In this document: positions 48,308 to 55,581 of the stretch, piece by piece
Position numbering within the stretch: position 1 is the first letter of the stretch
How the letters are laid out: each line of letters begins with the position of its first letter
DNA from: Pelagibius sp.
GTDB lineage: Bacteria; Pseudomonadota; Alphaproteobacteria; Kiloniellales; Kiloniellaceae
DNA: 55,581 nt
Direction of reading: 5' to 3'
Assembly: GCF_028289705.1 (NCBI RefSeq)
Contig: NZ_JANQOI010000180.1
Span: forward strand, 1 to 55,581
Notes under the pieces: model-generated
The model's input: the letters and a program-made list of their open reading frames with translations, nothing else
Told to the model about the DNA's origin: nothing
Database searches by the model: none
Made by a program: the position numbers and the translations under genes

Positions 48308-48786
48308 GCTGCGGTCCCTGTCGACCCAGAGGTGGCCATTCCAGAGGGGGCCATCACGGCAAAGGGCCCGGCGGTGGACACCCGGGGAGTGGGCCCGGCG
48401 GGCAGACCCCGCCGCCCCAGCGCCCCAGCCGCCTCTACCGCAATCGGGCAAAGGGTAAGATCAGCGGCGTCTGTGCCGGCATTGCCGACTACTTCGGGAT
48501 CAGCACCTTCATCGTCCGGCTGATCGCCCTGATCTCGCTCTTCATGTTCACCTTCCCGACCCTGGTTTGCTATTTTCTGGCCACACTGCTCATCGACCCG
48601 GCGCCTGAGTTCACCTATCAGTCGGAAGAAGAAAAAGAGTTCTGGCGCCAGGTCCGGGTGAAGCCGAGCGAGTCGCTCTCCCGCCTGCGTCACAAGTTCC
48701 GCGATCAGGAACAGCGGGTCCGCGCCATGGAGGCCTTCGTAACCTCCGCCGAGGCGCGGTTGCATCGGGAGTTCCGGGACCTCTGA
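48304..48786 (+). CDS. pspC: Phage-shock protein C
   Basis: This 160-residue protein has a Gly/His-rich start (about 1-40, including GGHHGKGPGGG and a CGPC motif), then the PspC domain RLYRNRAKGKISGVCAGIAD (about 43-62) and a membrane helix (LIALISLFMFTFPTLVCYFL). The C-terminal third is a cytoplasmic helix. The Gly/His-rich N-terminus is unusual for PspC and might bind metal. It is the last gene before a strong terminator. Confidence 0.92.
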   Translation: MSCGPCRPRGGHSRGGHHGKGPGGGHPGSGPGGQTPPPQRPSRLYRNRAKGKISGVCAGIADYFGISTFIVRLIALISLFMFTFPTLVCYFLATLLIDPAPEFTYQSEEEKEFWRQVRVKPSESLSRLRHKFRDQEQRVRAMEAFVTSAEARLHREFRDL

Positions 48787-48806
48787 ACCGGGGCTCCCAA
48801 GCCGAG

Positions 48807-48833
48807 GGCGCGCGATTCGGTCGCGCGCCTTCT
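48807..48833 (+). terminator. Rho-independent terminator of the psp operon
   Basis: GGCGCGCGA (48807-48815) and TCGCGCGCC (48821-48829) form a perfect nine-base stem with a five-base loop, followed by TTCT. It lies 20 bases after the pspC stop. Confidence 0.8.
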
Positions 48834-48865
48834 ATATCGGGACAAAGACCCGGGGACAAAAAACA

Positions 48866-49012
48866 ATGAGACGTTCGAGACGCTGGTGGATTGCCGCGCT
48901 GGCGGCGACCTTCCTCAGCCTTCTGGCCGCCTTCGCCTCCCATCTGGCACAGGCCGAGGAGCGGTGCGCAGCGGTGCCGCCCGCCGCACCGGCCCTTGTG
49001 CACGAACGTTAG
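48866..49012 (+). CDS. Possible small exported protein
   Basis: A 48-residue frame begins MRRSRRWWIAALAATFLSLL and has a signal-peptide layout: basic start, hydrophobic core, then AFASHLAQA-EE as a plausible cleavage site. About 17 residues, with one Cys, remain after it. GGGGA lies nine bases before the ATG at 48866. It follows the psp terminator, so it would need its own promoter. No family recognised. Confidence 0.4.
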   Translation: MRRSRRWWIAALAATFLSLLAAFASHLAQAEERCAAVPPAAPALVHER

Positions 49013-49060
49013 AAGTGTCCAGGGATTGGTGGAACCGACCCGACGCAGGCCGCAACCCAG

Positions 49061-49588
49061 CTAATCGTCCGCTTCGAAGTCGCTGGATTGGGAGTAGACC
49101 AGAATCTGGCTGACGCTGCTGCCGTCCTCTGAAAACGGCATCAGCAGGCCGAACTCGCTGTGCCAGAGCCCATTGTCGGTCATGAACTCGATCAGCTCGT
49201 AGAGAAAGCTGCCTTCGCGGTAGACCATGCCATAGGTGGACATGACGCTTTCCAGGCTCGGGCCGAAGTAGGCGTCGCTGACCAGTCTGCCGGTCGGGTC
49301 TTGGCCGCGCAGCAGGCATTCCTCCGTACCCACCACCCGATAGCGCAGGACCGGCCATCCGCGGTCGTCGCTTCCCTCGACATCCACCAGCAGAATGTTG
49401 GGCAGGTGATGGACCACCCTGGCCGGATCGAAGTCCGACCGGCGCGGCATGCGCCGGTCCCCGCGCAGCCCGTCCCAGTAACGAAAGATCTCGGCAATGC
49501 GCGGCGGGCAACGGTCCAGGAACGAGCGATCGGTGCACCGCACCGGCGCATCGTAGGGCGTGTTGTGCAGGTCTTCGCGCAATGTCAC
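49061..49588 (-). CDS. PAS-domain protein of unknown signal
   Basis: The protein has about 175 residues. The PAS-type domain spans IAEIFRYWDGLRGDRRMPRR to the end, with the block LPNILLVDVEGSDDRGWPVL (about 63-82) and LRYRVVGTEECLLRGQDPTG. Relatives I recall are stand-alone PAS proteins of Rhodospirillales with DFDPARV...LP. I chose GTG 49588 as the start; an alternative TTG at 49663 lengthens it by 25 residues of low quality. It is a single gene; no output domain is present. Confidence 0.7.
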   Translation of the reverse strand: MTLREDLHNTPYDAPVRCTDRSFLDRCPPRIAEIFRYWDGLRGDRRMPRRSDFDPARVVHHLPNILLVDVEGSDDRGWPVLRYRVVGTEECLLRGQDPTGRLVSDAYFGPSLESVMSTYGMVYREGSFLYELIEFMTDNGLWHSEFGLLMPFSEDGSSVSQILVYSQSSDFEADD

Positions 49589-50295
49589 GACGCAGCCGAT
49601 CTCTGGCGGTATCCCCCGCGGCCATCTGAACCCCCAAGGCGTGCCCCAATACTTCGGCCGCAACTACTCTTGAGGGGCAAATACACCGAAAAAATTACAA
49701 TCCTCAATTGCAAAGTAATGTCTTGTAGAATAGCCCGTCTGTCAATCGGCGCTCCACTTGGGAACATATCTCAGCCATCTATATATATAATATTTTTCCA
49801 TCCAGGGAACCGTTCATCACCAGATTTGTTCTCATGCTTTGCCTTGGAGGATCAACGATTCAACTGAAACGGTGGCTTTGCCTTGGCTTCGCGGGGGTGA
49901 AGGCGCGAAAAAAATCTGCGCCGGCGGTCCGGGCCCGCGCGCGGCAACTGAGGACCGTAGTCCCATTGTTTCCACACTTTGCCGCAAAACCGCCACAGTC
50001 CCTGGGCAAGGTCCCGGCGAATCACCGACGTCTCGATCCTGCCTTTCCACCCCCCAACCGGCCCTTCGGGGCGACGTGGTTTGCCGTTGCCGCCGAGGTC
50101 TGATTAGGTGGACCGCGCGCGGCGCGGCTTCGGCACTGCGCGCTTGGATGACCTGAAACGAAGGTCGCGAGTGGAAAGACCGGACGCAGGCGCCGGTGTG
50201 AATGCGAAGATCGCGCAACCGGCGCCAGATCTGATTTAATGCCCAGTCCGGCGACCGCCCGGCCGGACGACGGGACACGACGGGGCAACAGACGC
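49589..50295. other. Gap between the PAS gene and chvI
   Basis: Bases 49670-49830 are strongly AT-rich (a TATATATATAATA run near 49780) and probably contain promoters for the PAS gene. The rest up to chvI is GC-rich with no credible gene. No terminator or operator could be assigned. Confidence 0.4.
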
Positions 50296-51000
50296 ATGCA
50301 AGACACCATCGCCTTGGTGGACGATGACCGGAACATCCTGACCTCGGTCTCCATCGCGCTGGAAGCCGAGGGTTTCAAGGTGCGCACCTACAACGACGGG
50401 GCGGAGGCGCTGCGCGCCATCGCCGCCAATCCGGTCGATCTCGCGGTGCTCGACATCAAGATGCCGCGCATGGACGGCATGGAACTCCTGGGGCATCTGC
50501 GCAAGGCCTCCAACCTGCCGATCATCTTTCTCACCTCGAAAGACGACGAGATCGACGAGGTCCTGGGACTGCGCATGGGCGCGGACGACTACATCACCAA
50601 GCCCTTTTCCCAGCGTCTCTTGATCGAGCGCATCCGCGCCCTGCTGCGGCGGGAGAAGGGCGGCGAAGACGGCATCGCCGGTGCCGCCACGGCGGAGGCC
50701 TCCATCCAGCGCGGCGACCTGGTGCTGGACCCGGCGCGCCACCTCTGCGCCTGGAAAGGCGAACGCATCAACCTGACGGTGACGGAGTTCCTGATCCTGA
50801 AGGCTCTGGCGCAGCGACCCGGCCACGTGAAGAACCGGGACCAGTTGATGGACGCGGCCTACGGCGAATCCATCTATGTCGACGACCGGACCATCGACAG
50901 CCACATCAAGCGGCTGCGCAAGAAATTCCGCGAAGCCGACGACAGCTTCCAGCAGATCGAGACGCTCTATGGCGTCGGCTATCGTTACCGCGAGCCTTAG
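50296..51000 (+). CDS. chvI: Response regulator ChvI (OmpR family)
   Basis: This 235-residue protein has a receiver domain with the acidic pocket DDDR (8-11), the phospho-acceptor Asp in [17 protein letters not shown] (about 53) and the Lys of YITKPF (about 103). A winged-helix DNA-binding domain (about 135-235, ending RYREP) follows. ChvI with ChvG controls envelope, acid and succinoglycan genes in rhizobia. ATG 50296 with GGGG upstream is the family start; the frame before it is not needed. chvG follows after 63 bases. Confidence 0.93.
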   Translation: MQDTIALVDDDRNILTSVSIALEAEGFKVRTYNDGAEALRAIAANPVDLAVLDIKMPRMDGMELLGHLRKASNLPIIFLTSKDDEIDEVLGLRMGADDYITKPFSQRLLIERIRALLRREKGGEDGIAGAATAEASIQRGDLVLDPARHLCAWKGERINLTVTEFLILKALAQRPGHVKNRDQLMDAAYGESIYVDDRTIDSHIKRLRKKFREADDSFQQIETLYGVGYRYREP

Positions 51001-51063
51001 GTTTGCTCTCACCGGCGCAAGAAGGGCTGGCGATGTGGGAACCGCAGCGACGGATCTAGGCCG

Positions 51064-52773
51064 ATGACGGTCGGCAGCGAGGGGAAGCCCGGGGCCCTTG
51101 GCCCCCTGCTCGGCGGCGCCCGTCGCGAGGCGGCGCAGCGACCCCGCCGGCTTGCCGAAGGCCGGACCGACGAAGCGGCGGTGCCGCGGCGCCGGCGGCG
51201 CTGGCGCTCCCCCCTGACCCGGCGCATCCTGACCATCAACGTACTGGTCCTGCTGATTCCGGTCCTCGGCCTGCTGCACCTCGACCAATACCGGCAGAGC
51301 CTGATCGCCGCAGAGCTGGACGCCCTGCGCATCCAGGGCCGGGCCTTCTCCCTCTCCCTCGGCAGCACCGCGGTGGTGGCCACCCAGGTGGGCGACGAGG
51401 AACTGCTGCCGGAGGTCACCCGCAACCTGATGCGCGTGCTGCTGGTGGATACCGGCGTACGGGCGCGGATCTTCGCGCGCTCCGGCGAGCTACTGGCCGA
51501 CAGCTTCGTGCTCGGTGGGCCCGGCGGACAGGTGCAGGTCCAGGCGCTGCCGCCGGCGGAGAAGGGCGGGCTCAGTCTGCTCGGCCAGCTCTACGAGATG
51601 GCGCTGAAATGGGTGCCCGGCAAGGACGACTTTCCGCTTTACCAGGAAGCGCGGGTCCAGAAGGCTGCCCACTATGCCGAGGTCGCCGGGGCACTCGCCG
51701 GCGACAGCCCGGGCATGGTGCGCGCCGACCGCCAGGGCCGGCTGGTGCTTTCCATCGCCGTGCCGGTGCAGCGCTACCGCCAGGTTCTGGGCGCGCTCAT
51801 GCTGTCCAAGGACGGCGCCGACGTGGACGCGGCGGTGGACGACCGCCGCCGCGACATCCTGATCGTCTGCGGCGTCGCCTTCGCCGTGACGGTGCTGCTG
51901 TCGTTCTATCTGGCCGGCACCATCGCCCGGCCGATCCGCCGGCTGGCCCAGGCGGCGGACCTGGTGCGCTACGGCAAGGGCCGCCAGTTCGAGATCCCGG
52001 ACTTCCGCCGCCGCGGCGACGAGATCGGCGACCTCTCCAGCGCGCTGCGGTCGATGACCGAGGCCCTGTGGAACCGCATGGACGCCATCGAGGCCTTTGC
52101 CGCCGACGTCGCCCACGAGATCAAGAACCCGCTGACCTCGCTGCGCAGCGCGGTGGAGACCGTGGCCCGGGTCGAGGACCCGGAGCAGCAGCGCCGGCTG
52201 GTCTCGATCATCCTGGACGACGTGCACCGCCTCGACCGGCTGATCAGCGACATTTCCGATGCCTCGCGCCTGGATGCCGAACTGTCCCGCGCGGAGACCG
52301 AGCCGGTCGACGTGGGCGAGATGCTGCGGGCGATCGTTTCTTTGCACGAGGCAGTGGAGTCCCAGGAGGCGCCGCGCTTCGCGCTGGAACTGCTCGAACA
52401 CCAGGACCTGCAGGTGCCGGGCCTGGAAGGCCGCTTGGGACAGGTCTTTCGCAATCTCATCGCCAACGCCGTCACCTTCTCGCCGCCGCGCGGCAGGATC
52501 CGGCTCTCGGCTCAACGTCAGGGCGGCGACATCAAGGTTTCGATCTGTGACGACGGGCCGGGAATTCCCGACGGCAAGCTGGAGGCGGTCTTCGAACGCT
52601 TCTATTCGGAGCGCCCGGCGGGGGAGAAGTTCGGCACCCATTCCGGGCTCGGCCTATCCATCTCGAAACAGATCATCGAGGCCCATGGCGGCACCATCAG
52701 GGCGGAGAACCGGCGCGATCCCGACGGCGGGGTGATCGGCGCCTGCTTCGTCGTCACCCTGCCGGGCGAATAG
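51064..52773 (+). CDS. chvG: Sensor histidine kinase ChvG
   Basis: This 569-residue kinase has a membrane helix at about 57-75, a periplasmic domain (about 76-260), a second helix (DILIVCGVAFAVTVLLSFYL), HAMP (IARPIRRLAQAADLVRYGKG), a HisKA box with DVAHEIKNPLTSLRSAVET, and HATPase boxes IANAVTFSPP, DDGPGIPDG and GLGLSISKQII. It senses envelope or pH stress and phosphorylates ChvI. It is followed directly by the hprK-rapZ gene, 28 bases on, a conserved alphaproteobacterial order that ties ChvIG to nitrogen-type PTS signalling. Confidence 0.94.
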   Translation: MTVGSEGKPGALGPLLGGARREAAQRPRRLAEGRTDEAAVPRRRRRWRSPLTRRILTINVLVLLIPVLGLLHLDQYRQSLIAAELDALRIQGRAFSLSLGSTAVVATQVGDEELLPEVTRNLMRVLLVDTGVRARIFARSGELLADSFVLGGPGGQVQVQALPPAEKGGLSLLGQLYEMALKWVPGKDDFPLYQEARVQKAAHYAEVAGALAGDSPGMVRADRQGRLVLSIAVPVQRYRQVLGALMLSKDGADVDAAVDDRRRDILIVCGVAFAVTVLLSFYLAGTIARPIRRLAQAADLVRYGKGRQFEIPDFRRRGDEIGDLSSALRSMTEALWNRMDAIEAFAADVAHEIKNPLTSLRSAVETVARVEDPEQQRRLVSIILDDVHRLDRLISDISDASRLDAELSRAETEPVDVGEMLRAIVSLHEAVESQEAPRFALELLEHQDLQVPGLEGRLGQVFRNLIANAVTFSPPRGRIRLSAQRQGGDIKVSICDDGPGIPDGKLEAVFERFYSERPAGEKFGTHSGLGLSISKQIIEAHGGTIRAENRRDPDGGVIGACFVVTLPGE

Positions 52774-52801
52774 GCGGCGGACGGGGGGCGGCAGCCGGGT
52801 C

Positions 52802-54217
52802 ATGGCCGAGAACCTGCATGCCACGACCGTCGCGTTGGACGGCAGGGGAGTCGCCCTGCTCGGTCCGCCGGGCGCCGGCAAGTCGGACCTGGCTTTGCGG
52901 CTCATCGACCGCGGCGCAGTTCTGGTCAGCGACGACCAGACCCTGTTGGAACGGCGCGACGGCCGGCTTTTCGCCCGCGCCCCCGACAGCATCGCCGGCA
53001 AGCTTGAAGTCCGCGGCCTGGGAATCGTCGAGATGGCGTTCCGCTCTCCGGTACCGCTGGTGCTGCTGGCCGAACTGCAGCCCCAGGACCGGATCGAGCG
53101 GCTGCCCGAGCGCGCTTGGCGGGAGCTCTGCGGTCTGCCGGTCCCCCTTGTTGCCCTCGATCCGTCGAGCGTTTCGGCGCCGGAACGGCTGCAGCTTGCT
53201 CTGCGCGACCTGGGCACGCTTATAATGCCGGACGACGCTGTCGAGGGCCCGGCGAGGGCTGGCGAACCAGCAGGCGGGGAAAGCGTGAGCGACCAGACCG
53301 AAATCCAGGCCCAGTCCGAAAGCGAAACTCAGAGCGGCGGCGCACGGCGTCTCGTTCTGGTGACCGGCATGTCGGGGGCGGGGCGCTCCACGGCGCTGAG
53401 GATCCTGGAGGACGAGGGCTACGAGGCCATCGACAATCTGCCCCTCAACCTGCTCGAGGCGGTGGTGGGGGCGGTCGGCCTGAAGCGCCCCATCGCCGTG
53501 GGAGTCGACATCCGCACCCGCGACTTTGCCGTCGGCCCGGTGCTCGAACGGCTCGATGCGCTCACCGTCGACCCGCGCTTTGCCGCGACCCTGCTGTTCG
53601 TCGACTGCGAGGACGAGGTCCTCGGCCGGCGTTTCACCGAGACCCGGCGGCGCCATCCCTTGGCCCAGGATCGTCCGGTGGCCGACGGCATCGTGGCGGA
53701 GCGCCGGCTGCTCGCGCCTTTGCGCGAGCGCGCCGACCTGATGATCGATTCCTCGAACCTGACGCCGGCGGACTTCCGCACCTGGCTGCTGGGCCATGTG
53801 GGCCTGGACTCTGCCGGCGGGATGGCGGTCTTCGTCACCTCCTTTTCCTTCCGCCAGGGGTTGCCGCGCGAAGCGGATCTGGTGTTCGACGTGCGGTTCC
53901 TGGCCAACCCGCACTACGATCCGGAGCTGCGCCCGCTGTCCGGCCGCGATGCGGCGGTCGCCGACTACATCGGGCGCGATCCGGGCTTCGGACCTTTTCT
54001 CGATCACCTCACACAGATGCTGGCGCCGCTGCTGCCGCGCTACGAGCGTGAAGGCAAGAGCTACCTGACCATCGCCATCGGCTGCACCGGCGGACGGCAC
54101 CGTTCGGTTTTCCTGGCTGAGCGGCTTGCCGCCTGGTTGGGTGCGCAGGGGCGTTCCGTCCACCTCGACCACCGCGATATTGCGCGCGATCCGCAGCGCT
54201 CGGCCGCCCGGAAATGA
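52802..54217 (+). CDS. hprK-rapZ: HPr kinase/phosphorylase fused in frame to RapZ
   Basis: A single 471-residue frame covers two genes that are usually separate. Residues 1-145 are the short alphaproteobacterial HprK core: Walker A GPPGAGKSDL (about 21-30), LVSDDQTLL (about 41-49) and IAGKLEVRGLGIVEM (about 63-77). Residues 178-471 are RapZ: GMSGAGRS nucleotide site (about 185-192), EAIDNLPLNLLEA and the C-terminal IAIGCTGGRHRSVFLAERLA. No stop separates them. A GTG at 53285 with GGGGAAAGC just upstream (codon 162) can restart translation, so RapZ may also be made alone. HprK phosphorylates HPr on Ser; RapZ controls small-RNA-linked amino sugar pathways. Confidence 0.9.
   Translation: MAENLHATTVALDGRGVALLGPPGAGKSDLALRLIDRGAVLVSDDQTLLERRDGRLFARAPDSIAGKLEVRGLGIVEMAFRSPVPLVLLAELQPQDRIERLPERAWRELCGLPVPLVALDPSSVSAPERLQLALRDLGTLIMPDDAVEGPARAGEPAGGESVSDQTEIQAQSESETQSGGARRLVLVTGMSGAGRSTALRILEDEGYEAIDNLPLNLLEAVVGAVGLKRPIAVGVDIRTRDFAVGPVLERLDALTVDPRFAATLLFVDCEDEVLGRRFTETRRRHPLAQDRPVADGIVAERRLLAPLRERADLMIDSSNLTPADFRTWLLGHVGLDSAGGMAVFVTSFSFRQGLPREADLVFDVRFLANPHYDPELRPLSGRDAAVADYIGRDPGFGPFLDHLTQMLAPLLPRYEREGKSYLTIAIGCTGGRHRSVFLAERLAAWLGAQGRSVHLDHRDIARDPQRSAARK
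53275..53287 (+). promoter_or_regulatory. Candidate internal ribosome site and GTG start for RapZ
   Basis: GGGGA at 53277-53281 lies four bases before GTG 53285, in frame with the RapZ part of the fused gene. Initiation here would give a separate 310-residue RapZ. It sits in the linker between the two domains. Confidence 0.6.
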
Positions 54218-54394
54218 GCGCCGGCGCGCGGCGGCAGCGGTCGATGAAAAACCGAAGGTTGAGACAGGTCATTGACCGGCGGCTTTGCTTTGGGTCCTTA
54301 TCGTGACAATAAGAAGAAAGCCGCCAAAGAGAAAACCGCCAGCGGACGACGACAGCAGCAGGGCAATACTGCGGGGGTCGGCAGGGAGTAGAGG

Positions 54395-54802
54395 ATGATC
54401 GGTCTGGTCTTGGTAACCCATGGACGCCTTGCCGTTGAGTTCGTGCAGGCCCTGGAACATGTGGTGGGTCCGCAGGAGAACGTGGCGGCGATCTGCATCG
54501 GGCCGGAAGACGACATGGAGCAGCGCCGCCAAGACATCATCGATGCGGTCGCCGATGCCGAGCAGGGGGACGGCGTGGTGCTGCTGACGGATATGTTCGG
54601 CGGCACGCCGTCGAACCTGGCGATCTCGGTGCTGGACAAGGACCGGGTCGAGGTGATCGCCGGCATCAACCTGCCGATGCTGATCAAGCTGACCGGTCTG
54701 CGCAGCACCGCGAGTCTGGCCGAGGCGGTGACCCAGGCACAGCTTGCCGGGCGCAAGTACATCAACGTCGCCTCGCAGCTTCTCGATTCGGACAAGGACT
54801 GA
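54395..54802 (+). CDS. PTS system EIIA component, mannose family
   Basis: This 135-residue protein starts IGLVLVTHGRLAVEFVQALE (active His at 9), then DGVVLLTDMFGGTPSNLAIS (about 59-78). It is the EIIA-Man fold, but no EIIB, EIIC or EIID genes lie nearby, so it is a regulatory phosphate carrier rather than a sugar-transport part. It fits the conserved hprK-rapZ-EIIA-HPr-ptsP cluster. GGGAGTAGAGG precedes the ATG at 54395, and its last base is shared with the HPr start. Confidence 0.92.
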   Translation: MIGLVLVTHGRLAVEFVQALEHVVGPQENVAAICIGPEDDMEQRRQDIIDAVADAEQGDGVVLLTDMFGGTPSNLAISVLDKDRVEVIAGINLPMLIKLTGLRSTASLAEAVTQAQLAGRKYINVASQLLDSDKD

Positions 54803-55116
54803 TGGACAAGCCGGTCGAGACAAAAGAAGGGGCATTGGCGGAGGCGATGGTATCGCGCCGCCTGACGATTCAGAATCAGAAGGGCCTGCACGCCCGCGCG
54901 GCCGCCAAGTTCGTCAAGCTGGCGGAGACCTTCGATGCCGAGGTCACGGTGATCAAGAACGACACCCGGGTGTCCGGCTGCTCGATCATGGGTCTGATGA
55001 TGCTGGCCGCCGGCCCCGGATGCGATATCGACGTCGAGGCGACCGGCAGCGGCGCCGCCCAGGCCGTGGAGGCGCTGGCCAGTCTGGTCGACAACAAATT
55101 CGATGAAGGCGGATAG
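54802..55116 (+). CDS. ptsH: HPr phosphocarrier protein
   Basis: This 104-residue protein carries the active-site His in QKGLHARAAAKFVKLAE (about 36 counted from the start) and the Ser-phosphorylation loop VSGCSIMGLMMLAAGPG (about 64-80), the site used by HprK. The first 18 residues are an extra polar start. Start ATG 54802 overlaps the EIIA stop by one base. It passes phosphate between enzyme I and EIIA and is the target of the HprK encoded 2 kb upstream. Confidence 0.94.
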   Translation: MDKPVETKEGALAEAMVSRRLTIQNQKGLHARAAAKFVKLAETFDAEVTVIKNDTRVSGCSIMGLMMLAAGPGCDIDVEATGSGAAQAVEALASLVDNKFDEGG

Positions 55117-55581
55117 CAAAAGCCGGCGGCGCGGCCGCGAACAGGTCTTCGAGGGGCTCGGCGTCTCGCCCGGCGTCGGTATCGGCCCCGCCTATGTCCG
55201 CGAAGCCGGGGACCTCCACGTCCCCGAGTACCAGATCGCCGCCAACCGGGTGCCCCGAGAGAAAAAGCGCTTCGCCGAGGCGACCGCCAAGGCGGTGCGC
55301 CAGGTTGGAAAGCTGAAAGCGAAGTCGTTCGGCATCCACGGGCTGGCGGCGGAGGAACTGGGCTATCTGCTGGACGCCCACCTGCAGATGCTGAAGTCGC
55401 GGCGGCTGATCGGCGGCATCGAAAAGCGCATCGAGAAGGACCGGCGCAATGCCGAGGCCGCGGTGATGCAGGAGATCTCCGCCATCGCCCAGGAGTTCGC
55501 GGCCATGGACGATGCCTATCTCTCAGCGCGGGGCGACGACGTGCGCGAGGTCGGCCACCGTATTCTGCGCAACCTGACAGA
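55103..55581 (+). CDS. ptsP: PTS enzyme I (ptsP/ptsI), cut by the window edge
   Basis: The frame runs from ATG 55103, inside the end of the HPr gene, to the window edge (159 codons). It begins MKADSKSRRRGREQ, then FEGLGVSPGVGIGPAYVRE, the N-terminal pattern of enzyme I, followed by the start of the HPr-binding helices (LGYLLDAHLQMLKSRRLIGG). No GAF domain precedes it, so it is of the ptsI-like type. It would phosphorylate HPr from PEP. Confidence 0.92.
   Translation, partial: MKADSKSRRRGREQVFEGLGVSPGVGIGPAYVREAGDLHVPEYQIAANRVPREKKRFAEATAKAVRQVGKLKAKSFGIHGLAAEELGYLLDAHLQMLKSRRLIGGIEKRIEKDRRNAEAAVMQEISAIAQEFAAMDDAYLSARGDDVREVGHRILRNLT

Overview
The window is a high-GC chromosomal stretch of an alphaproteobacterium, most likely of the Rhodospirillales/Kiloniellales kind. 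This rests on the right-edge order chvI-chvG-hprK-rapZ-EIIA(Man)-HPr-ptsP, on DUF2336 proteins, on the ATP-type pckA near the chvIG-PTS block, and on protein similarities recognised by eye. No rRNA, prophage, insertion sequence or CRISPR array was seen. One tRNA-Arg(CCG) lies at 31014-31090.

Layout. 0-7 kb: a small membrane protein, YciB, a PhnD-like binding protein followed by a membrane histidine kinase, and on the other strand a polyphosphate block (DUF4956 membrane protein, VTC-type polyphosphate polymerase, histidine-type phosphatase). 7-12.5 kb: a DUF2336 protein, an ECF sigma/anti-sigma pair leading into a Tat-exported sulfite dehydrogenase and its cytochrome c, and an unknown helical protein. 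12.5-18.5 kb: a five-gene alpha-glucoside uptake operon on the minus strand (binding protein, two permeases, alpha-glucosidase, ATPase). 19-25 kb: two paralogous proteins of a family I do not recognise, enclosing a ketopantoate-reductase-like gene with a divergent LysR gene, a TerB-like protein and a 67-residue protein. 25-28 kb: a LysR regulator, a BASS-family transporter and a hemerythrin-like protein.

28.2-31.0 kb is an AT-rich accessory patch carrying a membrane zinc-ribbon protein, a terminator just upstream of it and a tRNA 3'-end remnant, next to tRNA-Arg. 31-40.5 kb: a lipoprotein hydrolase and ABC ATPase, a PaaK-like ligase, a 56-residue zinc-finger protein, polA, a compact mer-like cluster and a class V aminotransferase. 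40.5-46 kb: a TetR regulator, pckA, sbtA-sbtB and a patatin-like phospholipase. 46-49 kb: pspF diverging from a sigma-54-driven psp operon. 49-55.6 kb: a PAS protein and the chvIG/PTS regulatory cluster, cut by the window edge inside ptsP.

The points most worth a second look are: polA, which contains a stretch of foreign-looking codon use and a roughly 70-90 residue internal insertion resembling its own thumb subdomain; hprK and rapZ, which form one uninterrupted reading frame; the two paralogues of unknown function; the mer-like cluster, where a MerF lacking its second cysteine pair overlaps a GDCCVxC protein behind a 19-bp-spacer MerR promoter; and the polyphosphate block, whose phosphatase has lost canonical active-site residues. 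All readings were made by eye, without database searches.
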